Counted from the stretch's first letter, positions 30,030 to 39,692 are shown. The stretch is DNA of 64,000 bases from Kushneria indalinina DSM 14324 (GCF_003385845.1 NZ_QRDJ01000006.1:1-64000), one strand, 5' to 3'. Made by a program: numbers and translations. Notes: generated by a model not told the origin, from the letters alone.

Positions 30030-31484
30030 ATGCTGATGTCATTATCAATGCTGGGCAGGACAGCGGCTCCTTTATGTCTCGGGCTGCTGGTATCCGCCTG
30101 CACGACGGTGCACCGGCCCGAGCAGACCCCGCTGCCGGTCGAACTGCCGGGCGCCTTTCTGGCCGTGTCCGGGCAGGAGGCCTTTGTGTCGGACACCTGG
30201 TGGCGCGAGTTTGACGACACGCAGTTAAACCGTTTTGTCGAGCGCGCTCTGGACCATAACCCGGGGCTTGCACAGGCCATTGCGCGGGCGCGCATTGCCG
30301 AGGCGCAGTCCCGGGGTGATCGCGCCGATCTCCTGCCTCAACTCAGCGCCGGACTGAACAGTTCTCGACAGCGTCGCCCCGGCGTGGGGATACCCGGCGG
30401 TGAGGGGGAGGGCTACTCCATCACCAACAGCCATAACGCCACGCTGGATGTCAGCTGGGAAGTCGATCTGTGGGGGCGTCTTTCTTCCCTGTCGGCGGCG
30501 GGCCAGGCGGATTTCCTCGCTGCCAGCGAGCAGCTCAGGGGGATGCACCAGTCCCTCGTGGCCGATGTCGTGTCGCTGTATCTTGACGTCGTCCAGGCCC
30601 GCGCCCAGGTGGATCTCTCCGAGCGTACGGTCAAGGCGCTCAGCGAGTTTGCCCGTCAGGTCGAGAACCGCGTTAACGAAGGGATCGTCTCGCCAACCGA
30701 TGTCACCCTGGCCTATGCCAACCTCGGCTCTGCCCGGGCAGGGCTTGAACAGCGTCGTGAAAATCTGGCCCGCGTGACGCGTCAGCTGGAAACCCTGATG
30801 GGCGACTATCCCGCTGGCGGGCTGGTCACCACCCGCGAACTGCCCGCGGTGCCACCGCTGCCCGCCGCCGGTGTTCCTGCGGAACTGCTGGCCCGTCGGC
30901 CCGATGTGCGCAGCGCCGAGTGGTCTTTGCTGGCGGCCGACTATCGTCTGGGGGCGGCCGAGCGCTCCTTTTTGCCGTCGCTGTCACTGACCGGCAGCAC
31001 GGGCTCGACGGGCAGCGAACTGTCGGAGCTCTTCAGCAGTGGCTCCTTCATCTGGACGATTGCGGGCAACCTCGTACAGCCGATATTCCAGGGCGGGCGG
31101 CTGCGTGCCCAGGCCGATGTGGCGGAAGGCCAGCTCGATGAATCGTTTTATGCCTATGTCGAGGTGGCGCTTACCGCCCTGTCGGAAGTCGAAACGGCGC
31201 TTGCCGTGGACAACCTGCTGGCACAGCGCGTCACCCAAACCGATGAATCGGCCGGCTACGCCGAGGAAGCGGTACGTGTCTCGTTTAACCGCTACAGGCA
31301 GGGCATTGAGCCTTTTTTGAACGTACTGGAGAGCCAGCAGCGTGCACTGGACAGCCGCAGTGCGTATATCACCGCCCAATATGATCGGCTGGAAAATCGT
31401 ATTGCCCTGCATCTTGCTCTGGGAGGCGGTTTCGACACCGTCTCGGCGCTTGATCCGTCTGTTACAGGAACTTCTGCGTTATGA
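30030..31484 (+). CDS. RND efflux outer membrane lipoprotein, NodT family
   Basis: This is the outer-membrane channel of a tripartite efflux pump. It has 484 residues with a lipoprotein signal (lipobox LVSAC, Cys24) and two TolC-type repeats (about 60-260 and 270-470), including the WWREFDDTQLNRFVERAL and RRPDVRSAEWSLLAADYRLG segments standard in this family. It is the first gene of the operon, which is less common; the channel usually comes last. The stop overlaps the next start (ATGA). A second ATG at 30036 is possible. The 214-bp region before it shows no convincing promoter and no local regulator gene. Confidence 0.92.
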   Translation: MLMSLSMLGRTAAPLCLGLLVSACTTVHRPEQTPLPVELPGAFLAVSGQEAFVSDTWWREFDDTQLNRFVERALDHNPGLAQAIARARIAEAQSRGDRADLLPQLSAGLNSSRQRRPGVGIPGGEGEGYSITNSHNATLDVSWEVDLWGRLSSLSAAGQADFLAASEQLRGMHQSLVADVVSLYLDVVQARAQVDLSERTVKALSEFARQVENRVNEGIVSPTDVTLAYANLGSARAGLEQRRENLARVTRQLETLMGDYPAGGLVTTRELPAVPPLPAAGVPAELLARRPDVRSAEWSLLAADYRLGAAERSFLPSLSLTGSTGSTGSELSELFSSGSFIWTIAGNLVQPIFQGGRLRAQADVAEGQLDESFYAYVEVALTALSEVETALAVDNLLAQRVTQTDESAGYAEEAVRVSFNRYRQGIEPFLNVLESQQRALDSRSAYITAQYDRLENRIALHLALGGGFDTVSALDPSVTGTSAL

Positions 31485-32644
31485 AAATGATCCTCATGGC
31501 CCCGGGCTTGGCCCTGTTGCTGATGTTAAGCGCCTGCGGCGGTGGCGAAGACGAAAAGGCGCCGGCACAGGAGGCGCCAGCGGTCAGCGTGCGCGTACAG
31601 CCCGCCGAAATGACGTCCCTGCAGGGGTGGGTCTACAGCCAGGGTACCGCCCGCTCCATGCAGCGTGAATACCTGAGTTTTACCGAACAGGGCCGGGTCT
31701 CTTACGTGGATCAGGACCTGCGCGTGGGTGCGCCGGTCAGCAAGGGGCAGCTGATTGCCCATCAGGCCCCGGAGCGACTGGAGGCGGAACTGGCTTCCGC
31801 GCGTGCGGCCATGAGTGAGGCAAAAGCCAATCTGTCGCTGGCGCAGGTCACCGAGAAACGGTATGAGCGACTGATCGAGCAGCGCTCGGCGTCTGCCCAG
31901 GAACTGGATCAGGCGCGAGTGGAGGTCGAGCAGGCGCGGGCGACGCAGGGCAGTGCCCGGGCGCAGATCGCCCAGGCCGAGGTCATGCTCGATGAATCCC
32001 GGCTCGTCTCGCCCATCGATGGGGTTCTGGCCCGCCTGAACATCGAGCAGGGACGCTACTTCATGCCCAGCACCGTGGATTCCACCTCCGAACAGAGTGC
32101 CCTGCAGACAGTGCCGGCGCTGGTGATCGATCCCACCCGGTTCGAGGTGCGTGTGGATCTGCCCGCCTATAATTTTGACCAGATCGAGGTGGGGGCGCGC
32201 GCGATCATTGGCGGGCGGCCACCGCAGCGCATGGAGGGTGTCGACCCCGAAGGACTGGAAAACCAGGTGTCAGGCGAGATACATGCCATCAGTCCGTCAC
32301 TGGACCCGCAAACGCGGACCTTTGAAATCATCATTCACACCACCGAGGATCATCCGCGCCTGCAGGATGGCGCCTTCGTGGCCACCTGGATGGCCGAGCC
32401 CGAGAAAAGGGATGTACTGACCGTGCCGGTGGATGCCCTGCGCTTTTTAAACGATCAGGCCTTCGTTTACGTGTATGACGAGGCCGAGGGCCGCGTTCAC
32501 GAGCGCAGCGTGCAGCTCGGCCAGCAGGCCAGCCAGCGTCGGGAAGTGGTGGAGGGCCTATCACCGGGAGAGCGGGTGGTTACCGATGGACGGGCCAGAC
32601 TGGCCGACGGTGAGCGCGTCAGACTCATCGAGGCGCAGCCATGA
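31481..32644 (+). CDS. RND efflux membrane fusion protein (AcrA/HlyD type), lipoprotein
   Basis: This periplasmic adaptor of the pump has 387 residues. It has a lipobox (LMLSACGGG, Cys19), lipoyl half-domain (YVDQDLRVGAPVSKGQLIAHQ), alpha-hairpin (about 95-170, SARAAMSEAKANLSLAQ), second lipoyl half (SRLVSPIDGVLARLNIEQGRY) and beta-barrel and membrane-proximal domains (ending VTDGRARLADGERVRLIEAQ). It overlaps both neighbours by 4 bp. Drug or ion specificity cannot be read from it. Confidence 0.93.
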   Translation: MKMILMAPGLALLLMLSACGGGEDEKAPAQEAPAVSVRVQPAEMTSLQGWVYSQGTARSMQREYLSFTEQGRVSYVDQDLRVGAPVSKGQLIAHQAPERLEAELASARAAMSEAKANLSLAQVTEKRYERLIEQRSASAQELDQARVEVEQARATQGSARAQIAQAEVMLDESRLVSPIDGVLARLNIEQGRYFMPSTVDSTSEQSALQTVPALVIDPTRFEVRVDLPAYNFDQIEVGARAIIGGRPPQRMEGVDPEGLENQVSGEIHAISPSLDPQTRTFEIIIHTTEDHPRLQDGAFVATWMAEPEKRDVLTVPVDALRFLNDQAFVYVYDEAEGRVHERSVQLGQQASQRREVVEGLSPGERVVTDGRARLADGERVRLIEAQP

Positions 32645-35600
32645 CCACACCGACGCCACCGCCGGCCAAACCGGAACGCAAAAGCGAAACGCCCGAGGTG
32701 CGAAGCGCCCACCCGCTGATGCGCTTTTTCTTTCTCAAGCCGATCTTCGCGGTCCTTTTGACCCTGACCCTGCTGATGGGCGGGCTCTTCGCCTACTCGG
32801 CACTGGTGCAGGAGGCGCTGCCCGATCTGGACATTCCCCAGGCCAGTATCACCACGGCCTGGCCCGGTGCCGACCCGCGCTCGGTGGAAGGGCAGATCAC
32901 CGATCCCATCGAGGACGAAATCACTACGCTCAGCGGCGTCAAATCGGTCAACAGTGCCTCGTTTGATTCGCTGTCTACCATCTCCATCGAGTTTGAGGCA
33001 TCAAGCGATACCGTGGATGCCATGACGCGGCTGCGCGCCGCCGTGGCCGATGCCGAATCTTCCTTTCCTTCGGATGTCGAGAGCCCTCGGATCCGTCAGA
33101 GTTCGGTGGATGACCGCCCGATCATGAGTCTGGCGCTTCACGGCAATGCCGGCGCCGCCACGCTCAATCAGACCGCCCGTCAGATTCGCGATGCGCTGGA
33201 GCGCGTTCAGGGCGTCAACGAGGTCAATATCGGCGGGGAGCGGGAGGATATCGTCCAGATCCTGCTCAACCCCGAGCGATTGCTGGCGCTGGGGGTGTCG
33301 CCTACCGCGATACGCGACGCCGTACAGCAGGCCAATATCGAGCAGCCCTTTGGTGAAGTGCGCAGCCAGGAGATTGGCGCCGTTGTGCGCCTTGAAGGGC
33401 GTTTTTCGGATATCGAGGATCTGCGCGCGCTGCCCATCTCCCGATTGGAGAACAGCAATAGCTCCCGGGCACTGACCCTGGGCGAGGTCGCCACCGTCAA
33501 GCGCATGCAGGAAGCCGAGACCTCGCGGGCGTTTTTCAGCGAACGCGGCGATGACTATCAGCCCTCGCTGGATATTTCCATCACCAAGTCACCGGGGGCG
33601 GATACGGTGCAGCTGGTGGCGCGTATCCGCGCCGCACTTGCCGATCTCGAGGCGTCCAACGCCTGGTCCGACCAGGTGCACTACTCCATTTTGCAGGATG
33701 GCGGCGTTCAGATTCAGGACTCGCTGTCGGAGGTGTTCGGCAGCGCCCTGCAGACCATGCTGGTGGTCTTCGCCATCCTGTTCATCACGATTTCGTGGCG
33801 CGAGGCGATCGTGGCCGGTCTGGCGGTGCCCGTGACCTTTGCCGGTGTGCTGCTGGTCATCCTGATGTTTGGCTACTCGCTCAACGAGCTGGTGATTATC
33901 GGTATGGTGATCGCGCTGGTGATGATCATCGATATCTTCATCATTCTGATGGAGGGCCTGCACGATGAAATCCACCGTAACGGGCGCACCTTCGGCCAGG
34001 CGGCGCTGATCACCGTCAGGCGCTACGCGGTACCCGTGTTTGCAGCCCAGATCACGACCCTGCTGGCGCTGGCGCCCCTGATGTCGATCGGCGGCACCAT
34101 GGGGGCCTTCGTCCGGGTACTGCCCACCACCATCATCATCTGTCTGGTGCTCTCGTTTATCGTGGCGATGCTCTGTGCGGTGCCCCTGTCCCGGGTGCTG
34201 CTCGGCAGGCAGACCCGATCAAGCGGAGAGAAAAAGCCGGGGATGGCGGATCGGGTGACCCAGCGGGCCGTGGACGGGCTGGAGCGCTGGAGCAGTCGCT
34301 ATATTCTGGCCAGCCGCCGGCAGTCCTGGCTCTGGGTAGCGGGCGCGGCCGCCCTGTTTTTAGTGTCGATCGTGGCGTTTAGCCAGGCGCGCCTTGAGCT
34401 TTTCCCGGCGTCGGATGGCGAGCGGCTGGGGATCAATATCGAGCTGCCGCCCACTGTGCCGCTGGAAACCTCTCAGCTGATTGCCGATGAAGTGGGAGAC
34501 AGACTCCGCGAGAAACCTTTCTTCGAGAGCGTGACCAAGCTGGTCGGACTCAAGAGCCCCTTCGCGGGTGGCTCGGCGGCTTCCTCGCTGCAGCCCAGTG
34601 AGGCCGAGAACTTCATCGGCTTCTCGGTGATGTTCAAATCCCGCGATCAGCGCGATGAAGATTCCTGGGTGCTGGCGGACACCCTGCGGACCGAGCTGGC
34701 CGACTATCTGAGAGATAACGTGGCGGGGGCGGAACTGCTGGTCGTGCCCGAAAGCAGCGGTCCTTCTGCCGGCGATCCGATCGAGATGCAGCTCATCGGC
34801 GGCAGCATGGACACCCTGAAAGCGCTGTCGCTTCAGGTACAGGAGGTGCTCTCCGAAACGAACGGCGTGGTGGATGTGCGTGACAATCTGGGCGCACCGC
34901 AGCCGCAGCTGGCGCTGCAGCCCAATCGGGAGGCGCTCAGTTTCTTTGGCATCACGCATGACGAGCTGGCCGCTCAGGTCCGTATTGCGTTCAGCTCCGA
35001 TATCATCGGCACCTTTGCCACTTCGGATGACCAGGATGATATCGATATTCGCCTGGGCACGGAGTGGCCCAGCCAGCAGGGCGAGGCGGGCGGTCCCGGC
35101 AGTGTCGAGGAGTTTTCCCGCGTGCGCGCCTACCAGCAGGATGGCCGCTCCATTGCCATGTTCCAGCTCATGACGCCGGTACAGTCGGAGGGGGCAATTG
35201 CCATTTCCCATGTTAACGGCGAGCGCGCCCTGACCGTGATGGCCAAGAACCAGGGCCGCACCGTGACCGAAATCATGAATGATGTGGCGCCACGGCTTGA
35301 AGCATTACAGCGTGACTGGCCGCCGGGCTATCGGGTGGCGATCGGCGGTGAATCCGCCGAGACCTCCGACACCGTCGGCTCGATCGGCATTGCGATGCTG
35401 GTGGCCATTACCCTGGTGGTGGGCGTGCTGGTGATCGTATTCAGCAGCTTTCGCCAGGCGCTGATCATCTTTGCCACCATGCCGCTGGCGATTATCGGCA
35501 CTGCCATCGGCTTCTGGGCGTTCGGCATCTCGTTTTCGTTCTTTGCCATGATCGGGCTGGTGTCGCTGATCGGGATTGCGATCAACAACGGCATCATCAT

Positions 35601-35877
35601 GGTCGACACCATGAACGGCTTCCTTCGGGAGGGCATGAGCGTGGCCGAGGCCGCCGCCGCAGGAGCCGCGCGCCGATTGCGCCCGCTTTTGACCACCGCC
35701 TTGACCACTATTGTCGGGCTGATTCCGCTGGCCATAAGCAGCGCCAGCTATCGGCCGCTGACGCTGGTGATCATCTTCGGACTGGTCTCGGCCACGCTGC
35801 TGGCGCTGTTCGTGGTGCCGGCGCTCTATTACCTGCTGACCCCGGCCGATGCCAGCGAGGCCGAGGTGCTGGACTAG
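32641..35877 (+). CDS. RND efflux transporter, inner membrane permease (AcrB/HAE-like)
   Basis: This inner-membrane antiporter has 1,078 residues, with 12 predicted TM segments and two large periplasmic loops. The N-terminal AYSALVQEALPDLDIPQ and the pore-side PGADPRSVEGQITDPIE match the family. TM4 reads VMIIDIFIILMEG, with a single Asp (Asp431) where AcrB has two adjacent Asp residues, and TM10 reads IGIAINNGIIM, with Asn982 at the place of the AcrB relay Lys. The substrate is unknown. It is the last gene of the three-gene operon; a hairpin with stem CCGCCAGCC follows the stop. Confidence 0.93.
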   Translation: MTTPTPPPAKPERKSETPEVRSAHPLMRFFFLKPIFAVLLTLTLLMGGLFAYSALVQEALPDLDIPQASITTAWPGADPRSVEGQITDPIEDEITTLSGVKSVNSASFDSLSTISIEFEASSDTVDAMTRLRAAVADAESSFPSDVESPRIRQSSVDDRPIMSLALHGNAGAATLNQTARQIRDALERVQGVNEVNIGGEREDIVQILLNPERLLALGVSPTAIRDAVQQANIEQPFGEVRSQEIGAVVRLEGRFSDIEDLRALPISRLENSNSSRALTLGEVATVKRMQEAETSRAFFSERGDDYQPSLDISITKSPGADTVQLVARIRAALADLEASNAWSDQVHYSILQDGGVQIQDSLSEVFGSALQTMLVVFAILFITISWREAIVAGLAVPVTFAGVLLVILMFGYSLNELVIIGMVIALVMIIDIFIILMEGLHDEIHRNGRTFGQAALITVRRYAVPVFAAQITTLLALAPLMSIGGTMGAFVRVLPTTIIICLVLSFIVAMLCAVPLSRVLLGRQTRSSGEKKPGMADRVTQRAVDGLERWSSRYILASRRQSWLWVAGAAALFLVSIVAFSQARLELFPASDGERLGINIELPPTVPLETSQLIADEVGDRLREKPFFESVTKLVGLKSPFAGGSAASSLQPSEAENFIGFSVMFKSRDQRDEDSWVLADTLRTELADYLRDNVAGAELLVVPESSGPSAGDPIEMQLIGGSMDTLKALSLQVQEVLSETNGVVDVRDNLGAPQPQLALQPNREALSFFGITHDELAAQVRIAFSSDIIGTFATSDDQDDIDIRLGTEWPSQQGEAGGPGSVEEFSRVRAYQQDGRSIAMFQLMTPVQSEGAIAISHVNGERALTVMAKNQGRTVTEIMNDVAPRLEALQRDWPPGYRVAIGGESAETSDTVGSIGIAMLVAITLVVGVLVIVFSSFRQALIIFATMPLAIIGTAIGFWAFGISFSFFAMIGLVSLIGIAINNGIIMVDTMNGFLREGMSVAEAAAAGAARRLRPLLTTALTTIVGLIPLAISSASYRPLTLVIIFGLVSATLLALFVVPALYYLLTPADASEAEVLD

Positions 35878-35888
35878 GAAACGAAAAA

Positions 35889-35913
35889 CCGCCAGCCTGG
35901 AGAGGGCTGGCGG
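35889..35913 (-). terminator. Rho-independent terminator between convergent genes
   Basis: A perfect 9-bp stem (CCGCCAGCC at 35889-35897, GGCTGGCGG at 35905-35913) has a 7-base loop. On the minus strand it is followed by TTTTTCGTTT, so it best terminates minus-strand transcription; on the plus strand it lies 11 bases after the RND stop and may act in both directions. Confidence 0.8.
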
Positions 35914-35950
35914 CTTGATCCGGCCATGGGTTGATCCGTACGTGAGTTGA

Positions 35951-35993
35951 TTAATAGACGCCGCGAGGGCCCAAAGCCCCCGCGGCGTATTAA
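35951..35993. terminator. Second hairpin between the convergent genes
   Basis: ACGCCGCG (35958-35965) pairs with CGCGGCGT (35981-35988), with inner GGG/CCC pairing and flanking TTAA arms. It follows the minus-strand stop at 36006 by about 13 bases. No T-run follows; it probably assists the adjacent terminator. Confidence 0.5.
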
Positions 35994-36005
35994 CGTCTCC
36001 GGTAC

Positions 36006-38387
36006 TTAGCCGGCCATCAGCCAGTCACCGGGTTCTGTCACGCCGGCAAGCGTGGCGCCGGCCTGCTCGCCGAGAAGGCCAAGGGCCTGAGCGCCGCCGG
36101 GCAGTGCGGCGATATCGCCCAGCAGCGAGGCCAAGATGGTGGCGGGGTGGAGCGCTGCTGGCAGCAGGCTGAACGTCTCGTCGAATGCCGGTGGGGTGGG
36201 TTCGTCAGCGCCCGCTTCATCAAACGCCAGCGCAAGCGCAATGAATTGAGTGCTCTGGGTGTCGCTGAAGTTGTCATCCGAGGTCAAAATCAGGCTCTGG
36301 CGGCCATCGGCCAGTGCCGGGCCAAACGTCATGCCTTCGACGTTGTCCGGCTCGAACCCGTAGTCGTTGAGACTGGTCAGCAGCGTTTTCTGCACCGGAC
36401 GAATCATGCCGGTGGCCTCTTCAAGGCTATCGAGGTGGCTGATGTCGGTGGCCCGTGAGAGATCGATCTCGTAGAGGCGAATATCGTTGCCGGCGCCTTC
36501 GGCAAAGCCGCGCTCCAGCGTCAGCAAGTGGTGCTCATCAAGGGCGAGCATTTCAACCAGCCCGTTCGTCGAGAACCCATCTTCCTCGACAGGCGCCTGC
36601 GGCGTGGGCTCGACCGGATAGAGATACTGTCCCAGCGCCTCGCCGCTGTCAGGGTCAAAACTCAGAATGCGCGACGGACTGCCGGTATCCAGCGCTGCGG
36701 CCGGGCTGTCCTGGGCCAGGGCGTTTTCGGTGGCGGTGAACAGGTGCTCGCCGTCGGGCGTCAGGGTGACGCTTTCCAGCGCCAGGTTGTTGCGCACGCC
36801 CCAGCTGCCGTCGCCATCGGGACTCAGAATCTCCGGCAGGTCGATGGCATCGATCTGCTCGCCGTCGCGGGCAAACAGATTAACGAAAGGATCGATGCGC
36901 TGGTTGCTGTCGCCCTCGGAGGCGATATAGAGCGTGCCGTCCGCTGTGATGGCGATCGCTTCGGGATCGATCTCGCCGGCCGCCCAGGGCTCTCCGCCGG
37001 GCTGGCGCAGGGTGGTGACATCGGTCAGGCGCACATCGCCATCATTGAGCGCGCCGTCGTCCAGATCGATGCGCAGGCTGTAAAAGCGGGCATCGTCGTA
37101 CTCGCTGCGATCATCGGAGATGGCCAGGTATTCGCCGCTGACCGGATCGCGGGTCAGTCCCGACAGCCCGCCCAGGGTGGTGTTCTGGAATTCGGTGCCG
37201 CTGTCAAAGGCGGTCTGGCCGATGAACTCGATGTCCTGTACCTGTGTGTCATTGTCATCAATGGCGAGATCGGCCCACACCAGACGGTGATCGGAAGCCT
37301 CGACGCGCTCGCTTCCGGTATCACCCTCAACCGGCCAGAACACGCCGCCATCCAGCCGGGTCAGGCCCTGGTCCGAGGGCAGCACGTAATCCACACGCAG
37401 GTTGCCGGGGGCCTCGTCGTTGAAGTCGGCGGTATCAAAGCGCGGGTCGCCGCGGTGGGTGGCATTCGCGCCGCCCTGTTCAAGTGCGGCAACCACGCCG
37501 CCCTCACTGTCCGGTGTGAGACCGGCGGCAATCAGCGGATGCCCCAGCAGCTGCTGGGCGGCGCCCGGCAGGCTGTCGCCATCCAGCGGGTCGACGTTCT
37601 GATCGCCGGCAATCACGAAGCGCGCGTTGGCCTCCAGGCCACCACTGCGCCCCTGGTCGTCCACGAGGTAGTCACCCTTGCCGGGCGTGACGTAGTCGGC
37701 CCACAGGCGGATCTCGTCGGCGTTGCGCAGGCCGTTGCGATTCTCCGGGCCGTCAAAGCTGGGCGGTGTGGGGTGCGAGGCAAGCAGGTGCATGATCTCG
37801 CCGTCGACGTTGACCGGGATGTCCCAGTGGCTCTTGGAGGAGAGCGGCAGCACGTCCAGCGCGGCATCCGAGTAGTAGTCGCCCGTGTCAGCGGTCTCCG
37901 GGTTGTCCGGCAGTCGCGCCCCCGGCATGTCCTTCCAGAGAAAATCACCGAAGGTGCGGATGTCCTCGGTCTCAAGCGGGTAGCGCGACAGCACCAGCAT
38001 GCCGTACTGCCCGGTGAACTGACCAAACCCCAGCGCATCGTCGGCGTAGCCCGGTGCCCCGGGGGTGGCCTCGCCACTGCCGTCCAGATCCACGCCGGAG
38101 GCGACGCCGGTGTTGACCGGCGCGCTGAAGGCGTAGGGGTAATCGATCCCCGGCGCGTCACCCTGAGACGTGCTCAGGTAGTGCTCGCGAAAGAGCTCGG
38201 CCGCAGCGGGGTCGTAATCCAACTCGTTGATCAACAGCACATCGGGGCGGGACTGCTGGATGACAGCGGCGATGTCGCGTGCCTGGCTGTCACCGTTGAT
38301 CAGGTCGTCACGCAGCGCACCGGCGCTGTCACGGTTGAGCGAGGCATTATAGGTGGCAACGCGGATATCCGGGGTCGAGGCGGTCAT
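36006..38387 (-). CDS. Endonuclease/exonuclease/phosphatase domain fused to esterase-like phytase domain
   Basis: The protein has 793 residues. Residues about 6-375 form an EEP domain with its metal and catalytic residues in place: N14 in ATYNASLNR, E55 in LLINELDYD, GDQNVDPLDGD, and the terminal ASDHRLVWADL. Residues about 385-735 match the esterase-like phytase (beta-propeller) family, with GLSGLTRDPVSGEYLAISDDRSE, ALESVTLTPDGEHLFTATENAL and DNVEGMTFGP. The protein is very acidic. It starts MTASTPDIRV with no signal peptide, although both domain families are usually exported; the C-terminal 55 residues are Ala/Leu/Gly rich. It may hydrolyse a phosphoester or nucleic acid, but the substrate is unknown. 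It lies 134 bp after apbE on the same strand. Confidence 0.82.
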   Translation of the reverse strand: MTASTPDIRVATYNASLNRDSAGALRDDLINGDSQARDIAAVIQQSRPDVLLINELDYDPAAAELFREHYLSTSQGDAPGIDYPYAFSAPVNTGVASGVDLDGSGEATPGAPGYADDALGFGQFTGQYGMLVLSRYPLETEDIRTFGDFLWKDMPGARLPDNPETADTGDYYSDAALDVLPLSSKSHWDIPVNVDGEIMHLLASHPTPPSFDGPENRNGLRNADEIRLWADYVTPGKGDYLVDDQGRSGGLEANARFVIAGDQNVDPLDGDSLPGAAQQLLGHPLIAAGLTPDSEGGVVAALEQGGANATHRGDPRFDTADFNDEAPGNLRVDYVLPSDQGLTRLDGGVFWPVEGDTGSERVEASDHRLVWADLAIDDNDTQVQDIEFIGQTAFDSGTEFQNTTLGGLSGLTRDPVSGEYLAISDDRSEYDDARFYSLRIDLDDGALNDGDVRLTDVTTLRQPGGEPWAAGEIDPEAIAITADGTLYIASEGDSNQRIDPFVNLFARDGEQIDAIDLPEILSPDGDGSWGVRNNLALESVTLTPDGEHLFTATENALAQDSPAAALDTGSPSRILSFDPDSGEALGQYLYPVEPTPQAPVEEDGFSTNGLVEMLALDEHHLLTLERGFAEGAGNDIRLYEIDLSRATDISHLDSLEEATGMIRPVQKTLLTSLNDYGFEPDNVEGMTFGPALADGRQSLILTSDDNFSDTQSTQFIALALAFDEAGADEPTPPAFDETFSLLPAALHPATILASLLGDIAALPGGAQALGLLGEQAGATLAGVTEPGDWLMAG

Positions 38388-38468
38388 GAGAGCTCCTGGC
38401 AGTGGCGGGGCAGAAGGACACCGCTCGAGTATTGGCAGGCCTCATGACAGTGCGATGGCGATCCGGTT

Positions 38469-38510
38469 ATCGGTGGGTAACGCGATGCGGCGTTTGCGTT
38501 ACCCACTGAT
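38469..38510 (-). terminator. Long hairpin after the apbE stop
   Basis: A 15-bp stem (38469-38483 with 38496-38510, one G-U pair; core GTGGGTAACGC/GCGTTACCCAC) has a 12-base loop and lies 11 bases beyond the apbE stop. No T-run follows on the minus strand, so it could be a terminator, an attenuator before the EEP/phytase gene or a 3' end stabiliser. Confidence 0.5.
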
Positions 38511-38521
38511 CGGCTCTGGTG

Positions 38522-39562
38522 CTATTCCAGCGTGAGTTGTTGGCTCTGCTCAAGGGCGGCCGTGCGGCTGTCGGTGAAGTCGTTGTCGCCGTGGCGTTCA
38601 ATGAGATAGACCGGCAGCCCTTCGCGGTTGGCCACCAGGGTGCCTTCCTCGCGCCCCAGGCACAGCATGGTGGTGGCCCAGGCATCACTGACGGCGGCCT
38701 CGGTGCCAAAGACGGTGGCCGAGACCAGATCATGCGTGGCGGGGGTGCCGCTGCGCGGGTCGAGAATGTGGCCGTAGGCGTGGCCGCTGTCATCGAAGTA
38801 GCGGCGATAGGTGCCGGAGGTATTGAGAGAGAGCCCCTCGCGGTCGTTGACGGTGACGATATTGCCGGCCCGGCGCTCGCCCGGGGTGGGCGCCTCGATC
38901 CCCACGCGCCAGGGCTCGTCGTCGGGTTTGGCGCCGCGGATGCGCATGTCACCGCCCAGCTCGGCCAGATAGTTGTCGATGCCGTGGGATTCCAGCATCG
39001 CGGCGATACGGTCCACGCTGTGGCCTTCGCCCATCGAGGAGAGATCCAGCGACAGCTCGGGAATCGTCTTGCGAATCCGCCCCTGGTCGGCATCGATGTC
39101 GAGATGTTCAAGGCCCGTGTGGGCCATCACCTCGCCAATCTCATGTTCTGACGGCACCCGGAAGTTTTCATCCTGAAAGCCCCACAGGGTGAAAAGCGGT
39201 GCCAAGGTCGGGTCGTAACAGCCCTCCGAGCGCTCATGCACCTGTCGGGCAACCTGCAGCAGATGAATGACCTCCGGCGGGGCGTCCTGCCAGTCGGTGC
39301 TGCGGCTGGCGTTGAAGCGCGAAATCCAGGAGTCGTCGCGATAGGTCGAGATCTCTTCATCGATCCGTGTCAGAACGCCGGCCAGATCTGCTTCGATGTC
39401 GTCATGGGCCGGGGCATCCTCGGCCCACCATTTGACGTGATAGGTGGTGCCCTGCGCCTCGCCCTGGGCCAGTTCAATCTCGGGAATGCGGTCGCAGCCG
39501 ACCAGCACCAGGGCAGCAATAATGGAGGTGGCGGGGAGAAGCGCGCGTGTGTTCATGAGCAA
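38522..39562 (-). CDS. apbE: FAD:protein FMN transferase, ApbE family lipoprotein
   Basis: This is a membrane-anchored periplasmic enzyme that attaches FMN to a Thr/Ser of target flavoproteins such as Nqr/Rnf subunits. It has 346 residues with a lipobox (LVLVGC, Cys23). The family motifs are GTTYHVKW, DLSSMGEGHSVDRIAAML (usual form DLGGIAKGYAVD), the magnesium-site ILDPRSGTPA, and TVFGTEAAVSDAWATTMLCLG. The GEG in place of the usual AKG is slightly unusual. No Nqr or Rnf genes are in the window, so the target is unknown. A second ATG two codons downstream (39556) is an equally good start. Confidence 0.9.
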   Translation of the reverse strand: MLMNTRALLPATSIIAALVLVGCDRIPEIELAQGEAQGTTYHVKWWAEDAPAHDDIEADLAGVLTRIDEEISTYRDDSWISRFNASRSTDWQDAPPEVIHLLQVARQVHERSEGCYDPTLAPLFTLWGFQDENFRVPSEHEIGEVMAHTGLEHLDIDADQGRIRKTIPELSLDLSSMGEGHSVDRIAAMLESHGIDNYLAELGGDMRIRGAKPDDEPWRVGIEAPTPGERRAGNIVTVNDREGLSLNTSGTYRRYFDDSGHAYGHILDPRSGTPATHDLVSATVFGTEAAVSDAWATTMLCLGREEGTLVANREGLPVYLIERHGDNDFTDSRTAALEQSQQLTLE

Positions 39563-39692
39563 CCATTGACAGAAATGAGTCCGTATTCACCCTCAGGGCG
39601 ATGGTGAACAAATCATCCATTGTGCGTCATCGCGACGCGCAGCTCCATTCAGGTTACGCTGAGGGCTTGTTGCCACGTCATGGGAGGGGAAT

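Noticed and set aside
36528-38447. Plus-strand frame of 639 codons opposite the EEP/phytase gene
   Set aside because: The minus strand encodes both domains with intact active sites; the plus frame is composed of antisense low-complexity sequence.
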